From contig OZ316898.1 in the NCBI GenBank assembly GCA_973895155.1, forward strand, positions 12,710,001-12,774,000: a stretch of DNA of 64,000 bases, written 5' to 3'. A model generated the notes under the pieces. That model did no database searches, was not told the DNA's origin, and saw nothing but the letters and a program-made list of their open reading frames with translations. Position 1 is the stretch's first letter; each line of letters opens with the position of its first letter. Position numbers and translations under genes: made by a program. The stretch is from Marsupella aquatica. Taxonomy: Eukaryota > Marchantiophyta. Shown in pieces: positions 1-11,015 of this stretch.

Positions 1-1589
1 TGCTGTCATCCCTCCGTTCTCATCTATACTATAATTGCGCAAATGTAGTGTTCGTCTCTGTTCAATTTCGCCGTGGTACTGCAGCAAAGCAATGGTTGGA
101 ATTATTGAAAAGGTTTCCCTCAAGTTTTGCCTTCTGAAAGAAAAGTTGTTCCTGGTGGTTTCCCTTCCTTCCTTTAAATAGTGTCATTTTTTAATAACAA
201 GGAAATTTCTTTTTTTCACAAAGCCAGGGCGAGTCAAAGATGATTTTCTCTTTGAGTTATTTGCTTGGTGGACCCCATACCAAACTTTTCTCCCAACCAA
301 CCCCTGGAGTTTTTGGGGTACCTTCATTTAAGGTTTATCAACCTTATGGATCACTCTCGTCCCATCAACTAGCACTTTTCATTTTGAGGGTCCATCAAGC
401 ATATATCTCTTTCATCTTTGGTTTATCAAATAATTGCAAAGTCCCCAAAGCAAGACTTCCGCTAACTGATTAGTTCAATGGAAATCTGCTCAAATCGTCT
501 AGCAGCGAATTCAAAGAGAAGAAATTGGGAGAGCAACGGACATGAAGAGAAAAATATGAATTTTCATTTCGGGTTTCTTTCTCTAAGCAGGAACCACTTC
601 ATCGATCCAAAGAAGCACTCGACATGGAGTAGGATTCTAATCGGTAGAAGTACAGAATGATCGGAAGCCTTGAACCCACTTAGGGAAGCATAAGACAGTC
701 AGAGTGTGCAAAGCCGTTGGACAGACCTATCAATTGTGTTAGGTTCAGTTTGAACCTTTGTAAAAGAGTTCCTATCTTCGTGAAGAGCGAGAGCAAAACC
801 AGCGAAAACTATAAATCCTTGACAATTTTTATTCGTCGTCATCCTAGAAATTTGGTAAATTGACTTACATTAATGTCGCGACGGTATCAAGTTCTGTAAG
901 CTTGGTCGTGTGACTATTACTCCATTCGATATGACTGTACCCCTGGTTTTTGAGAGGCCAGTACAATTTTATCCATACGCTGAATAAAAACTCGACTGGT
1001 GTTTACGTACTTCCCTCGCGAACATTATGGCAATGCACGAGAAACTCCTCGCACTGTCGATTTGTACTCTTGAAAACCTCTTCAGCTTTGAAGACTTAGA
1101 TTATCAACACTTCTCTCCCCCGGCAATGGGCAAATGTTCGTAGGCCACAGCGAACGTGGCAATTGGGTGATAGTGTATATGTGAGCAAATTCCAACCCAA
1201 TTCAAATGACACGCATGTCCTCCAGCAAAGATCACTAGTTTCTAAGGAATCTTGCTTATATACGACTACAGTAGCTGTATTTCTTTCTGGTAGGCCGGTC
1301 GATAGAGATTTTCAATCATGAAACGTGATCAACAAAAGCAAAGTGGGAGTAACTATACCCACAAGGCCCCTTGCCACTGTGAGTTGGCTAGATATGGCAG
1401 GTCCCGACCATTCAGCTTAATCACACAATTAAGTCATTGCTACGTGACAACGGTAGTCTGCTCTTCTCCGAACTGATTAAGTGGCTGCCCATGGATTTCC
1501 GTCACCGAGATCGAAGGGAGCCATACGTCAAAACGGCCATTTACTGTACAGGAACATGAACTACCATAACACATGGACACTGTCTCTTT
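1..1589. other. Intergenic, no gene recognised
   Basis: I see no gene here. The short open frames near 240-660 have no recognisable domain, no splice context and no paralogue elsewhere in the window. The right edge abuts the T-run (about 1583-1589) taken as the poly(A) end of the minus-strand LINE. Confidence 0.5.
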
Positions 1590-1608
1590 TTTGACTCGAA
1601 AGAACCAA

Positions 1609-1718
1609 ATGAATTCCATTCAAATAACCAACATACAAAAAGGGGGGACACAAAGGGCACCATATGAATTCCATTCAAATAGCCAACATACAAAAAGGGG
1701 GGCCACAAAGGGCACCAA
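1609..1718 (-). repeat. Two 55-bp tandem units in the LINE 3' end
   Basis: Two near-identical units start at 1609 and 1664. Each begins atgaattccattcaaat and runs through a purine-rich stretch to caaagggcacc. They lie where the 3' untranslated end of the minus-strand LINE should be. A related single unit with the same flanking sequence occurs at about 49,677-49,735, so the duplication is probably specific to this copy or subfamily. Confidence 0.75.
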
Positions 1719-1954
1719 CCCAGGGGACCCAAATTCAGAGTGCAAAAACCGGTGGGGCCGGGACCAGGGAGGAAGCTGAGCCCATAAGGGGCAACTAAAC
1801 AAGAAATTTATGAACTACAGTCGGAGCAGCACACTCCTAAAGACCGGCCAGTGACCAGGTTCCGGCGGGGTTCTTGCCAGTGGATCCGTGCGGGAGCAAA
1901 GCTCCAAACAGTCAGTCTGCAATGCAACTTCCTAACCTGAACAACCAAAGTGAC

Positions 1955-4205
1955 TCATGGTGGTCGTGGAGGTACTGGTGGGACTTGAAGGGATTCCTCA
2001 TGGAGTTCCCAAAGGCCAGCCCAGGTGCCATATTGAAACGTCATCTCGTTGTGCGCCTCCCTTGAAGTGATCTTTCCAGCCTGGATGCGAACTTTAATCC
2101 GGCCCCAATCACAACGTAGGTAGATTCTGAGTCGATGCCAAGATTTTCTGATAACTCCTTGTTTGGTGGGGTCGGGTGTGTTCAATGAAGTGGGTACTTC
2201 TGTCCTTCCACAAGTTCCAGCAGATAATAGCCCTTAACGTATGCCACATCTTCATGGGGACGTCCCAATGCTCCGGTAGGGGCTCCCCAACGAAAATATG
2301 GACTGGCTATAGTTGAATAAGATTTCCCCTAGAACAGGCACATAGCTGTAGCACAAAATGAACCCACCTCCAAACAATCTGCAACTGATTGCAACTCCAA
2401 AGGCAGTGAACGATATCTTCCTGCTGGTTAGCGCCACACCGGGTGCACCAAGTGGCCGGATCGGTTGATGGTAGTCTCGGGAATCTCCAGTGCTGTGTTG
2501 CAGGTATCCTGTAAATCAGTTGCCACAAGTAGCAGTTCTCGCTAGCAGCTCGGAAGGGTAGCCATGTATCAGCCCAGAGCATCCATGGGTGGGGCTGCCA
2601 ATTCAATCTGATGGCCCATTTGTGAATCGCTTTGTGGAGGGTTCCACATAGTGGCCCCTGAATTGCACATAAGTGGGTGGTGCTAGTTTCCAGAAAGGAG
2701 AGTCCGTCCTTCCATTCGTACTGCAACAGAGGTGCCAACAATCCATGGGGCCGTCCGACGCGGTGCATGTTGTTGGAAGCTTGGTTGCCAGTCCTGGTCA
2801 ACACCTGGTGCAAGATGACATATGTTGGAGGAGCAGTGGTATCCAATGTATGAAGAGCGTCGTTGGCCACCCTAAAGGTACGTCTGGGTTGAGCACTATC
2901 ATTGAACCACTGCCATTGGGACGTAATGCGATTTTTGGGTACCTGGTATTCCCAGATGTAAAGAGTCCCACATGGCAATCGGGCCTCCATGAAGATAGGG
3001 ATGAGTTCCCTAGGATTCCTGTGTAGCTCAGGCACAATACGAAGGTTAGCAATTAACTTACAATACGCAGAGGAGCAATTTCGAGGAAGTATAGCGTTAG
3101 GTCCGTCCTCCCAGTTGATGAACTGCCCCCTCCCATCCAAGACATCTCTCATGGCAACAAAGCCAGCCCTCCTGATTTTCCTCTGTGGATTGATTCGACA
3201 TTTGGCTTGATTTGCGTGAATGTGGTTAATGTGCGGTTGCCAAAGGAGGAGGTCACTCCATCCTTCCAGATGCGTAGGAGATGTAGCTCTCAGGTTTTTC
3301 TTGATGACGTTCCACCCTGTGCATACATTGGTCCACACTTTGGACCCATCCAGTGGAAGAGTGTGGCACTGCGAAAAGACCCAAGAAAAATCTTCCACTC
3401 CCCATTTCCGCTTAGAAAGTTGCTTGATCTCGTGCTAGAGAATTCGACGTAGGGGGTGGTCTCCCCCGGAATGCGCCCAAATAATGAAGTTCCCGGCCAG
3501 TGCTCTGAAATGTGCTGCAACCGAAATGAGTCCAAGGCCCCCTTGGCCTTTTGGTCTAGTGATGGTGGCGAAATCAACCCTCGATCGAGCTTTGGTATTT
3601 TGCCTTGCCCAGACGAATGTTGTGATCTTTCGTTGAAGTGCAACCAAGGTACTCTGTTGGCCAGCCCAAATAGTCAACATAAACCACAACGTGCTCATGA
3701 CTAGGTGATTTGCCACCGTGACCCGGGCGATCAGCAATCCCGAGCTCTTCCGGACCCTGTCTAATCTGGATTCAAGCTTTTCGGTGAGGGAGGAGACCAT
3801 TTGGACTTCAGAGATGTTCTGAGCAATTGGAATGCCTAAGAGCTTCGTGGCCGTGGCAGCGTCTTCCCACTTCCAAGGGAGTCTCCTGAATTCAATGGGT
3901 ATTCTATGAGGAGAAATGAACGCTGCCTTTGTTTTCTCCCATACACACACCAGCCCAGATGCCACCCCAAAAAGGTGAAGGAGTTGCTTGCAGCTTTCCA
4001 CATTTTCCATGTAAGCTCTGATCAGCATGGCGAGGTCATCTGCATAAAGATTGTGCACATTATGCACTGCTACGGTTTGGATGTTGACGCCTTGGATAGT
4101 GCCCCTGTCTACTGCCCAATTGATCATCCAGCTGAGAGCATCGATAGCGATAAGAAATAGAAGAGGAGATAGAGGGCATCCTTGTCTAACCGATCTGGCA
4201 AGACC
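1955..4205 (-). pseudogene. LINE reverse transcriptase ORF2 remnant, minus strand
   Basis: One frame carries RT-to-zf-RVT coding sequence from about 4,205 to about 2,116 with only two in-frame stops: TAG at 3,435-3,437 and TAG at 2,307-2,309. Homologous-looking sequence continues through both, for example HEIKQLSKRKWG just after the first. Near 2,180 the reading moves to another frame that runs to 1,955, implying one frameshift. The polymerase box NLYADDLAML is intact. The recognisable zinc-binding segment is CTRCGANQQEDIVHCLWSC. Decay is slight, so the insertion may be fairly young, but it cannot move on its own because it lacks the endonuclease and ORF1. Confidence 0.85.
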
Positions 4206-5038
4206 AAACTAAGGGTGCCGCCATCTCGGGGGGTTAACTAAGTGTATATTTTGGGGTACCACGTGTGATCCTAGCCTAATATAAATAGACCTATTTTATA
4301 AAGAAAATATCCCGAGAATATTCTCTATTGTGACAGGGCCCCAAACCCGGTAGTAACTTAGTGATAACTTATAATTGCGTATATAAGTAGAAAGACAAGT
4401 AGGTGTAGTAAAAGTGTTTGGATTTTCAAAGTTTTCATTTTTGTTAGTTCTAATAAATGGATGCGACAACCGGATGAAACGGAGTTGAGAGGGGTGTCGG
4501 GCGGTGATGGATGACAAGGGAACCATTGAGGGGGTACAAGGAGGCCACAAGGCAGCCCAACTTGGAGCCAAGGTGTGGGCATCTTGGAGGGGTGGGGGCT
4601 GGTCGGAGGCTCCACGTAAGGCGCAAAACGGGAAGAATGACCAAAATATAGAAAACATTGAAACTTAAACAGACGTTGCTGCGCTAGTACTATTCCAAAC
4701 ATGGTCATGTTTGGATTCATTTTTAAGCCCTCAATGAGCCCCATGCGAAACTGAGGTTTTCTAGTTGATTTTAGGTCTATATCAAACAGTGACATCTTGA
4801 GGGACCTCAACGCCCGTAAAACGGCAAACTAGGCAATCTTGGAGTAGTGATGGTGGGAGGGCCCTTAGAAGGAAGGGGTTCCCACACTTGTGTTCCCCTT
4901 CACCCTTTGTGTGGTCCTCACATGGTTTTTTGCTCTCTTTCCCTTCCCCACTTTGTAGAGGGGCACTCCGTAGAAGGGGCCCTCACACTTTCTTCCTTCC
5001 CTTTTTCTCTATTCTCACTTGTGGGGTTTCCACCCATA

Positions 5039-5056
5039 CCTAAACCCTAAACCCTT
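5039..5056 (-). repeat. Telomere-like motif (CCCTAAA)2
   Basis: cctaaaccctaaaccctt contains two units of the Arabidopsis-type plant telomere repeat, read as CCCTAAA on the plus strand. Short copies are common in plant promoters (telo-boxes) and as interstitial remnants. No gene starts next to it here. Confidence 0.7.
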
Positions 5057-5144
5057 TCCCTCTTGTGCTTGCTTTCAACGTGTGTACGGACCCTGGTTGT
5101 ACGAACATCAGATTTTTTACCATCTCAAAATCAGGAGTCTATAG

Positions 5145-6000
5145 GCTTGTTGGAATGAGCTCGCCGAGCTGAATCCAACGATGTGTCACACGGCCAAAAC
5201 AGAGCTAAGACGGGGGAGATACAACTGATTGCGTTTTTTGAGAATATTGGGGTTTTTGAGGTCGTACGGACATCCGTACGGCAAGAGGTCCTGGCTTTGC
5301 AAGGGAAGAAGGAGGTAGAAGCACATAAGGAGAAACCATGATCTGTGTTTTGCAAAGACGGCCCCCCTAGTGTTGTACGGACGAAACGGTGCCCCGTGAA
5401 AACTTAAACGACCATATCTTGGTCGTTTGACCTTCGTTTTGTGCACCGTTTACGGAGCCGTGATCAGGAAGAGGAGGGCTCCTCAGATATGTTTTCAAAA
5501 GTGAATTCTGAGAAAATTTTAGTTTTGACAATTGTAGGGGCCCCCTCCTTTTACAACGGACCAGAGGTGGCAATCAGGAGGATTGAGGCTGGTAGGCAAG
5601 GTAGATAGATAGGATAGGAGGTGGTGGACTCAAGTGAGTCCTTGTTTAGCAGAGTGGTATCCACTCCAATGGAGAGCGGTGAGGAGACCAACTCACGGGG
5701 CTCAAGCCAGGGCACCGTGAGTGAAGAGGAGGAGGATTAGAGTGGTCGTACGAAGGTGGTTGTACGGCCCCTTGACTTTCCAACTTTTTTGTGAGGGGTC
5801 ACTCACGGGCTTGTTGGAAAGAGCTCGCGGAGCTGATTCCAACAAGAGGCGGCGCTCTTCAAACGGAGCCAGGATGAGCAAGTTAGGGCCCGACGAAGTT
5901 GGGTTTACGGGATACTGAAACGACCATAACTTGGCCGTCCGATGTCCGTTTCAAGAGCGGTTGAGTGATTCATGATCAGGAGGAGGAGGGCTATCCAGGG
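5145..6000 (+). repeat. Diverged direct duplication inside intergenic DNA
   Basis: Two segments share collinear blocks. Block one, ggcttgttgga..gagctcg..gagctga.tccaac, occurs at about 5,148-5,190 and 5,808-5,850. Block two, aacgaccata.cttgg.cgt followed by tgatcagga.gaggagggct, occurs at about 5,406-5,482 and 5,918-5,992. The spacing differs between copies, so indels have accumulated. Such blocks are typical of long terminal repeats or tandem non-coding repeats; which one is not decidable from the text. Confidence 0.6.
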
Positions 6001-6120
6001 GTGAACTCAGAAGTGCAAGTGGAAGGGCACCTAGTTTTGGCCATTGTGGGATTCCTTGCAATTTCACGGTTCACAGAGTAACGTTGGGGCGCCGTCGGAG
6101 GCACCGCCAGCCCATTGTTA

Positions 6121-6140
6121 GTTTAGGGTTTAGGGTTTTA
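6121..6140 (+). repeat. Telomere-like motif (TTTAGGG)2
   Basis: gtttagggtttagggtttta carries two TTTAGGG units, the opposite orientation to the motif at 5,039. The two face each other about 1.1 kb apart, with the diverged duplication between them. Confidence 0.7.
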
Positions 6141-6960
6141 GAATCATGTGTGTGCCGCATGCTTTTAGTTTAGGGGTTTCTTAGTGAAGGGTTTAGCGGC
6201 GGCGCTAGGGTAAGCCGCCATCGTTGTGGCCCCGTGAGGGGTGCTTTGGTGTGTTTTCTTGGTATTTAGGGGGAGAGCCCCGGAGTAGTGAGGGGGGGAA
6301 CTCAGTCTAGTGTTTGCTTAGGGAAGTTAGCTCATAGCCAAAAGAGGGAATCAAGCCAGAGTAGTGAGGTAGAGGTGTAGCACTTGCCCCAGTGAGGCAG
6401 TAGTTGGGCAGACGGCAGGAGGCCGGGTTGTCCTTGCAATGTGTTACGATGTTTTGCCAAAAGATATGGATTTGGTTTGATTCCTCAAGTTTTGGTGTGG
6501 TGTTACCTTTTCTGGTTGACGATTGTGTTCTTTCCCCAAGAAACGTCTAAGGAATCCTTGCACGGTTTGGTCAACCATGTGAGTAGGGAGGGGTGGTGAC
6601 AGCACTCCACCGACGACCAGTAGGAGTGTGTGTGTGGCGTAGTCCATGGGACTTGATCAAAAGCAGAGCGGCTAGTCGGTAGACTTGATCAAAAATTACA
6701 TTTCCAGGAGCGGAACTAAACATACTCATCCTACGTGCAATAGAATCCTAGTAGCGTCCCTCCACGTTCCCGTTATACAATAACAAACGATTTTAGTAGG
6801 AGTAAATACGTATTTGTCGTGTAAATTGTTTGATAAGCAGGTGACAACAGCCTTGCACTTATTTAATCAAGTGTTTGTATAGTTCAGGTCTGGTGCTCAA
6901 AATAGCATCAATCACATATTGAGAGACATGTGCCATATTATGGGGCAGCTATGTTACTAA

Positions 6961-7448
6961 TAAAGCACAATGCAAAACTACTTTCAAGGGCTACAGTCTA
7001 TGTTAGATATTGCTCTAGTCTTGTGACTCATAAGCTAACCACAGTTAGTCTAACTCATGTTAGGACTTAGCTAATGTTAGCGGTAGTGCTATTGTGTATT
7101 TAGCCAGGGCTGATGCTAAACCCTGGGTGGAACTTAGGCTCATTGTTACAGAGCTAGTTGAGAGATAGGGAGAGCTTGTGTTGTGGATGCTTGGTATGGC
7201 CAGTCGGCCTAGAGTGCAGTAAAGCTCTTGTGTGTTCCCGTGGACGTAGCCTCATGTGGAGGTGAACCACGTATCTCTCTGTGTCGACTCTTGCGCGTTG
7301 GATGGTTCATGGGCTTGCAGTTGCGAATGTCATCTATGCTCAACAATCTAGAGGTAGTAAACTTAAGCACAATGCAAAGCTACTTTCAAGGGCTACAGTC
7401 AAAGTTAGTAAACTTAAGCACAATGTGAAGCTACTTTGAAGGGCTGCA
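6961..7448 (+). repeat. About 45-bp repeat unit, three copies
   Basis: The unit aagcacaatg.aaa.ctacttt.aagggct.cag occurs at about 6,963, 7,367 and 7,415. The last two are nearly contiguous and the first lies upstream of the Copia-like LTR remnant, so two of the units may once have been adjacent before an insertion. Confidence 0.6.
7005..7345 (+). mobile_element. Copia-like LTR remnant
   Basis: The segment contains the cassette ttcccgtggacgtagcc...ggtgaaccacgtatctc, which matches the conserved region of many plant Ty1/Copia LTRs. It is preceded by a collinear block (ggctcattgttac...gagagatagggagagctt). The same ordered blocks occur in reverse complement at 49,250-49,470, so this is a family rather than chance. 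Candidate TGTTAG starts lie at about 7,001 and 7,059, and a candidate ...CAACA end at about 7,345. No internal coding region or partner LTR is adjacent, so it looks like a solo LTR or fragment; edges are approximate. Confidence 0.65.
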
Positions 7449-7690
7449 GCCTAGAGTGAAGCCTCTACGTCGCAACTCTCAAGAAGGACAAGATTGACAG
7501 TGACTCTAAATAAGGACAAAACTGAAAGTGAGAATGTAAATAAATAGGGATTGGGGAAAATAGGAGCAAAACCAACTTTGATTCTAAATAAGGACAACAA
7601 TAATAGTGACTCTAAATAAAGACAAACTGAAATTGAAGGTGGGACAAAAAACAAGAACTGGGCAAAGATAAATTGAAAATAGCATAGCAT
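7440..7690 (+). repeat. Dispersed repeat D, copy 1
   Basis: It begins cctagagtgaagcctctac and continues through actctaaataaggacaa motifs to gggacaaaaaacaagaactg. It is collinear with 10,890-11,010, and its palindrome-like head (consensus tctagagtgaagcctctaga) recurs near 47,985, 48,180 and 58,573. No coding potential is seen. Internally, tgactctaaataa(g/a)gacaa is itself repeated at about 7,500, 7,577 and 7,608. Confidence 0.6.
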
Positions 7691-7750
7691 TATGTTTTTT
7701 TGCAAGATTTGTTTTGTCTTCATGACTCTATTTACAATCAAGGAAAAGGT

Positions 7751-7771
7751 AATGAGGCTAGTGTCTATTAG
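7751..7771 (+). repeat. Left target-site duplication of LINE copy 2
   Basis: A 21-bp sequence beginning aatgaggcta and ending gtctattag is repeated without mismatch at 10,316-10,336, immediately after the A-rich tail of the LINE. This is the expected product of target-primed reverse transcription and fixes the left insertion boundary. Confidence 0.9.
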
Positions 7772-9915
7772 CAGACCGGATTTATCGCTAGTAGGGATAT
7801 TATGGATAACCTTATGTCGTTCAAACTTGCGCAAGAGCTATCTAAACTCAAGAAAGAGCCATAATTGGTGTTCCTCAAACTCGACTTCGCTAAAGCCTAT
7901 GATAGAGTGGAGCATAACTTCCTCTGGGAGGTGCTTAGGAAATGAATTTCCAGGAGCACTTTATCACACTGGTGAGAGGATTGGTGGAAAATATGCAATC
8001 CAAGGTCCACATCAATGGACTGTTCACGCAACCTTTCAATCTGGGCAGGGGTGTTCGACAAGGCTGTCCGCTGGCACCACTGCTGTTTGCATTAACCACG
8101 CAGTCACTTATGCTTATGCTTCAGAGGAAAATTGAGCAAAAAAAATACACGGTCTGATGCTGGAGGACGGGTCCACTGTTTGCCATCAGCTTTTTGCAGA
8201 CTATACTGGTCTACTTCTCAGAGCCAGTGAACAGGACTTTTGGAGGCTAGGGGGGTCATCCACCAGTACGAGAGGATTTCGGGCGCACTCCTGAATGTTC
8301 ACAATTCAAGTCCAAGATTATTCCCCTGTTTAGTCCCAACCAGGGTGATCTAGAATGGATGTAGAAAACTGGATGCACTGTCACAAAATCAGGAGAGGTG
8401 AGTGAATACTTGGGCTGCCCTATTGGACATCAGATCAAGACCTCACAGGAAATCCGCTTTCTGGTCGACAAATTAAGGAAAAGATTGAATCATTGGGCTT
8501 TCGGGAGTCTCACCCTATCTGGAAGAGTCACTCTGCTCCGACATGTCCTGAGGGCCACTCCGACGTACCACCTCATGCTGATGTCACTCAACGGGGCTGG
8601 TTACGGGGAAATGGAACAAATTTGTAGAGGATTTCTCTGGGGGACAAACAAAACGGGGAAGCACAAGATCCCACTCATTAGTTGGGACATTATTACTCTA
8701 GAGAAAGGAGCGGGAGGACTGGGCATCCTCCCGTTCATGGTGCAATCCGAAGTGCTCAAGATGAGACACATGATGAAGCTACTTACCAACTCAAAGATTG
8801 ATTGGGTCAGGATGGCTAATGAGGCTATTCGGGCGACAATTCGTCTGGGACATGATAAGAAAGAGAAGCGTCAATGGACACCGGCAGAGGTTGTGCTGCT
8901 TTCCGGACTCACTAAGGTGAAGGGATCCCAGAGCGGCTATCCATTGAGCAAACACTAAGGCTCTATTTCAAAGCCAAATTTGTGAGTGACTCCAGGCAGA
9001 CTAACCTGCGTAGATTCATGTCTAGTTGAAGCATTGAATCCCTACAAGACATCAGACAAGGTGATGGTACCTGGAAGGACCCGACCACCATCATCCAGAG
9101 TATCCGCAACACCAGGGGCATAGGCACACTGGAGTTTCATGATTTTTATGAGGTTGTGCAGACGCTGAAGGGAACCACTACTGAGGCCCTGGAGAGGTGC
9201 GAAGGGTGGAGGTGGAGTGATCAGCCAAGACGTACTAGGTGGAACTGCCCCAATAAGGCTGGTGAGTACTAATTGTGACCATATATATGAAGTTGAATCG
9301 CAGATGGGGAGTGACTGGAGCTCCCCAACAATGGATGCAGCTGTGGAGGCCGGAAACTCTGGGGAGGATGGACTCTCCCGAAGGTTGCCTCTTTGCGTGG
9401 AGGCTGGTGCAACACGGTTTCTTCACCAATCAGAGGGGAATAGGTGGGGAGTCTGTGATGGCATGTGTCCAAGGTGTATGGAACAAACTGAGACCAGTGA
9501 TCACTTGTTCTATAGTTGTAGACATGTTAGCTATAGATGGCAATTATTGAGACAATTGACCAACTCCAATGCCCGAATTGCTCTGGATCCAGGAGGGCTG
9601 ATGGAAATGATCTCGCAGGCTACTAGGAGACCAAAAAAAAACAACCCTGGACCCCTGATTCTTATCCAGGAAATGTGCACTAGTTTTTTGAATGAGCGGA
9701 ATGCAGTAGCCTTCAACCATCCCATGGGGAAGATCTCGGTCTGGGTGACACTTCAGAACACTGCGCACCATCTCAAAATCATGATGAGCAACAGCAACAC
9801 TAGTAAGAAGAGCAGGCAACTTCAGAAGGCCTTTCAAGCGCTGCAAGACATTATCCAACAAGGGAACTGGGGGGGACTGACTGAGGTCAACTCTAATTAT
9901 CACAATGATAACTGA
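7772..9915 (+). pseudogene. LINE reverse transcriptase ORF2 remnant, plus strand
   Basis: RT blocks appear in order: QTGFIASRDIMDN and FLKLDFAKAYDRVEHNF (frame interrupted by TAA near 7,862), a frameshift near 7,940, then LGRGVRQGCPLAPLLFAL at about 8,038-8,095. The polymerase box reads LFADYTGLLL at about 8,190, so the second aspartate of the usual FADD/YADD box is tyrosine. The thumb/connection part is open from 8,398 to 8,958 (EYLGCPIG...LSGRVTLLRHVL). A zinc-binding segment with CPRCMEQTETSDHLFYSC follows in the 9,217-9,915 frame. Stops, a frameshift and the lost catalytic residue make it non-functional. Confidence 0.9.
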
Positions 9916-10315
9916 GAACTTTTGTCACTTGCCCCCCGGCCCTCAGTGAGCTTGGTGGGTTGGAGTTGTGGAGGGATGGACCTTGCAACTTCTGCGAGTC
10001 TGTTCGTGTTAGTGACCTGTTTGATAGGGACATTACTATTAATCACTGGCAGAATAGTATTTTGACGGTGGTTTACATGGGTAGTGTTTACGACATGGTT
10101 AGTCTGGTCGATTGTCTGGTCATCAGGTTGAAGGGTCATTTTGACTCTGGTGGTTTTGGGTGTCGGCTGATGTGGTGGTGGGGGGGAGCGCCTAGGGGCA
10201 CCCTCCCCTCCCTGACTTTGTGCTTTCTCAATTTGACTGGGTGGTTTTTGCCCCCATTTTTAATTGATGGGGCCTGCCCCTCCCTTAATTACTTGAAAAA
10301 AAATTAAAAATTAAA
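7772..10315 (+). mobile_element. 5'-truncated L1-type LINE, copy 2, with exact boundaries
   Basis: The element starts in the middle of the RT domain (QTGFIASRDIMDN at 7,772), runs through RT, connection and zf-RVT-like regions, then a 3' untranslated region, and ends in an A-rich tail (about 10,295-10,315). A perfect 21-bp direct repeat flanks it, so both edges are exact. It inserted into a dispersed repeat: outside the duplication both flanks resume the same kind of non-coding sequence, including another ggggctagtctctactag-like phrase just downstream. The coding part is broken, and it belongs to a different subfamily from the LINE at 1.6-4.2 kb. Confidence 0.93.
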
Positions 10316-10336
10316 AATGAGGCTAGTGTCTATTAG
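10316..10336 (+). repeat. Right target-site duplication of LINE copy 2
   Basis: Exact copy of 7,751-7,771. It directly follows the A-rich tail, marking the right insertion edge. Confidence 0.9.
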
Positions 10337-10884
10337 TTCAAGGAATGGGGCTAGTCTCTACTAGGGGGTCTCAAAGCCTGACTTTAACAAGATAAGGCCC
10401 TCCCATAACTCCAGTATTATGGGGACTCCCGTAACAGTTATGGGAGCCAATCTCCAGCTACCGTAAGGAAAGCTTGCGGGCTCTTAGCCTGTAACTTTCC
10501 AACAACTTTAGGTAGAAGTCCGGAAATGCGGAAATCCAGGACTCCAGAACTCCAGAACTCCGAAAAGCCACAACTGAAGGCACGCGGGCTTTGCACCTGA
10601 CGTGGTGATGGCTACTACATTTGAGGTGGTGGCTGATCAAGAATGGAGGAAAGCAATATAGGGTATGAGATAGGTGAGGCCGTAACTCCTGCCTTATGGG
10701 GCGGGTCAATGCTACCTCCCCCAATTTTAAAAATTTCATAGTTGGGTTCCATAACTGGAGTTATGGTGTATACCACACATCCGTAACTTTCACTAATGGC
10801 CCAACTTTGAGACACCCTATTAGGAAGAGGTAATCAGACTACTTATCTTACTATAAAAGCGTCAACTAAAGCCTAGTCTTAAGG

Positions 10885-11015
10885 GCCCAGGTCTAGAGTA
10901 AAGCCTCTAGACTGTAACTCCCAAGAGACTAAACTGATAATGAGGTTCAATAATAAAGATAAAATTGAAATGAGGAACAAAAACAAGAATGTGGCAAAGA
11001 CTAACCCAAATAAAA
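10885..11015 (+). repeat. Dispersed repeat D, copy 2
   Basis: Head gtctagagtaaagcctctag, then text collinear with 7,460-7,670 including gaacaaaaacaagaa.g.ggcaaaga. It is shorter than copy 1 and lies between LINE copy 2 and the DUF819 gene. Confidence 0.6.

Larger units (their letters stand above)
1590..4210 (-). mobile_element. 5'-truncated L1-type non-LTR retrotransposon (LINE), copy 1
   Basis: The element reads from about 4,205 down to about 1,590 on the minus strand. In order it has the reverse transcriptase block SVRQGCPLSPLLF, the YADD catalytic box, the RT thumb/connection region, a C-terminal zinc-binding zf-RVT-like region with the spacing CTRCG...HCLWSC, and a 3' untranslated region ending in a short T-run (A-run on the element strand). 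The ORF1, endonuclease and N-terminal RT parts are missing, as expected after incomplete reverse transcription. I found no convincing target-site duplication. The family is firm; the 5' edge is uncertain by about 10-15 bp because the sequence stops resembling RT just beyond 4,205. Confidence 0.88.
4211..7000. other. Repeat-rich intergenic DNA, no gene recognised
   Basis: No conserved protein domain is visible. The stretch holds a pyrimidine-rich segment (about 4,860-5,030), two telomere-like motifs and a diverged internal duplication listed separately. The text resembles old LTR-retroelement non-coding DNA, but I found no gag-pol coding sequence, primer-binding site or paired terminal repeats. 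Confidence 0.45.

Noticed and set aside
1575-4230. Target-site duplication around LINE copy 1
   Set aside because: The sequence before the T-run (about 1,560-1,583) and that after about 4,205 share no convincing direct repeat.
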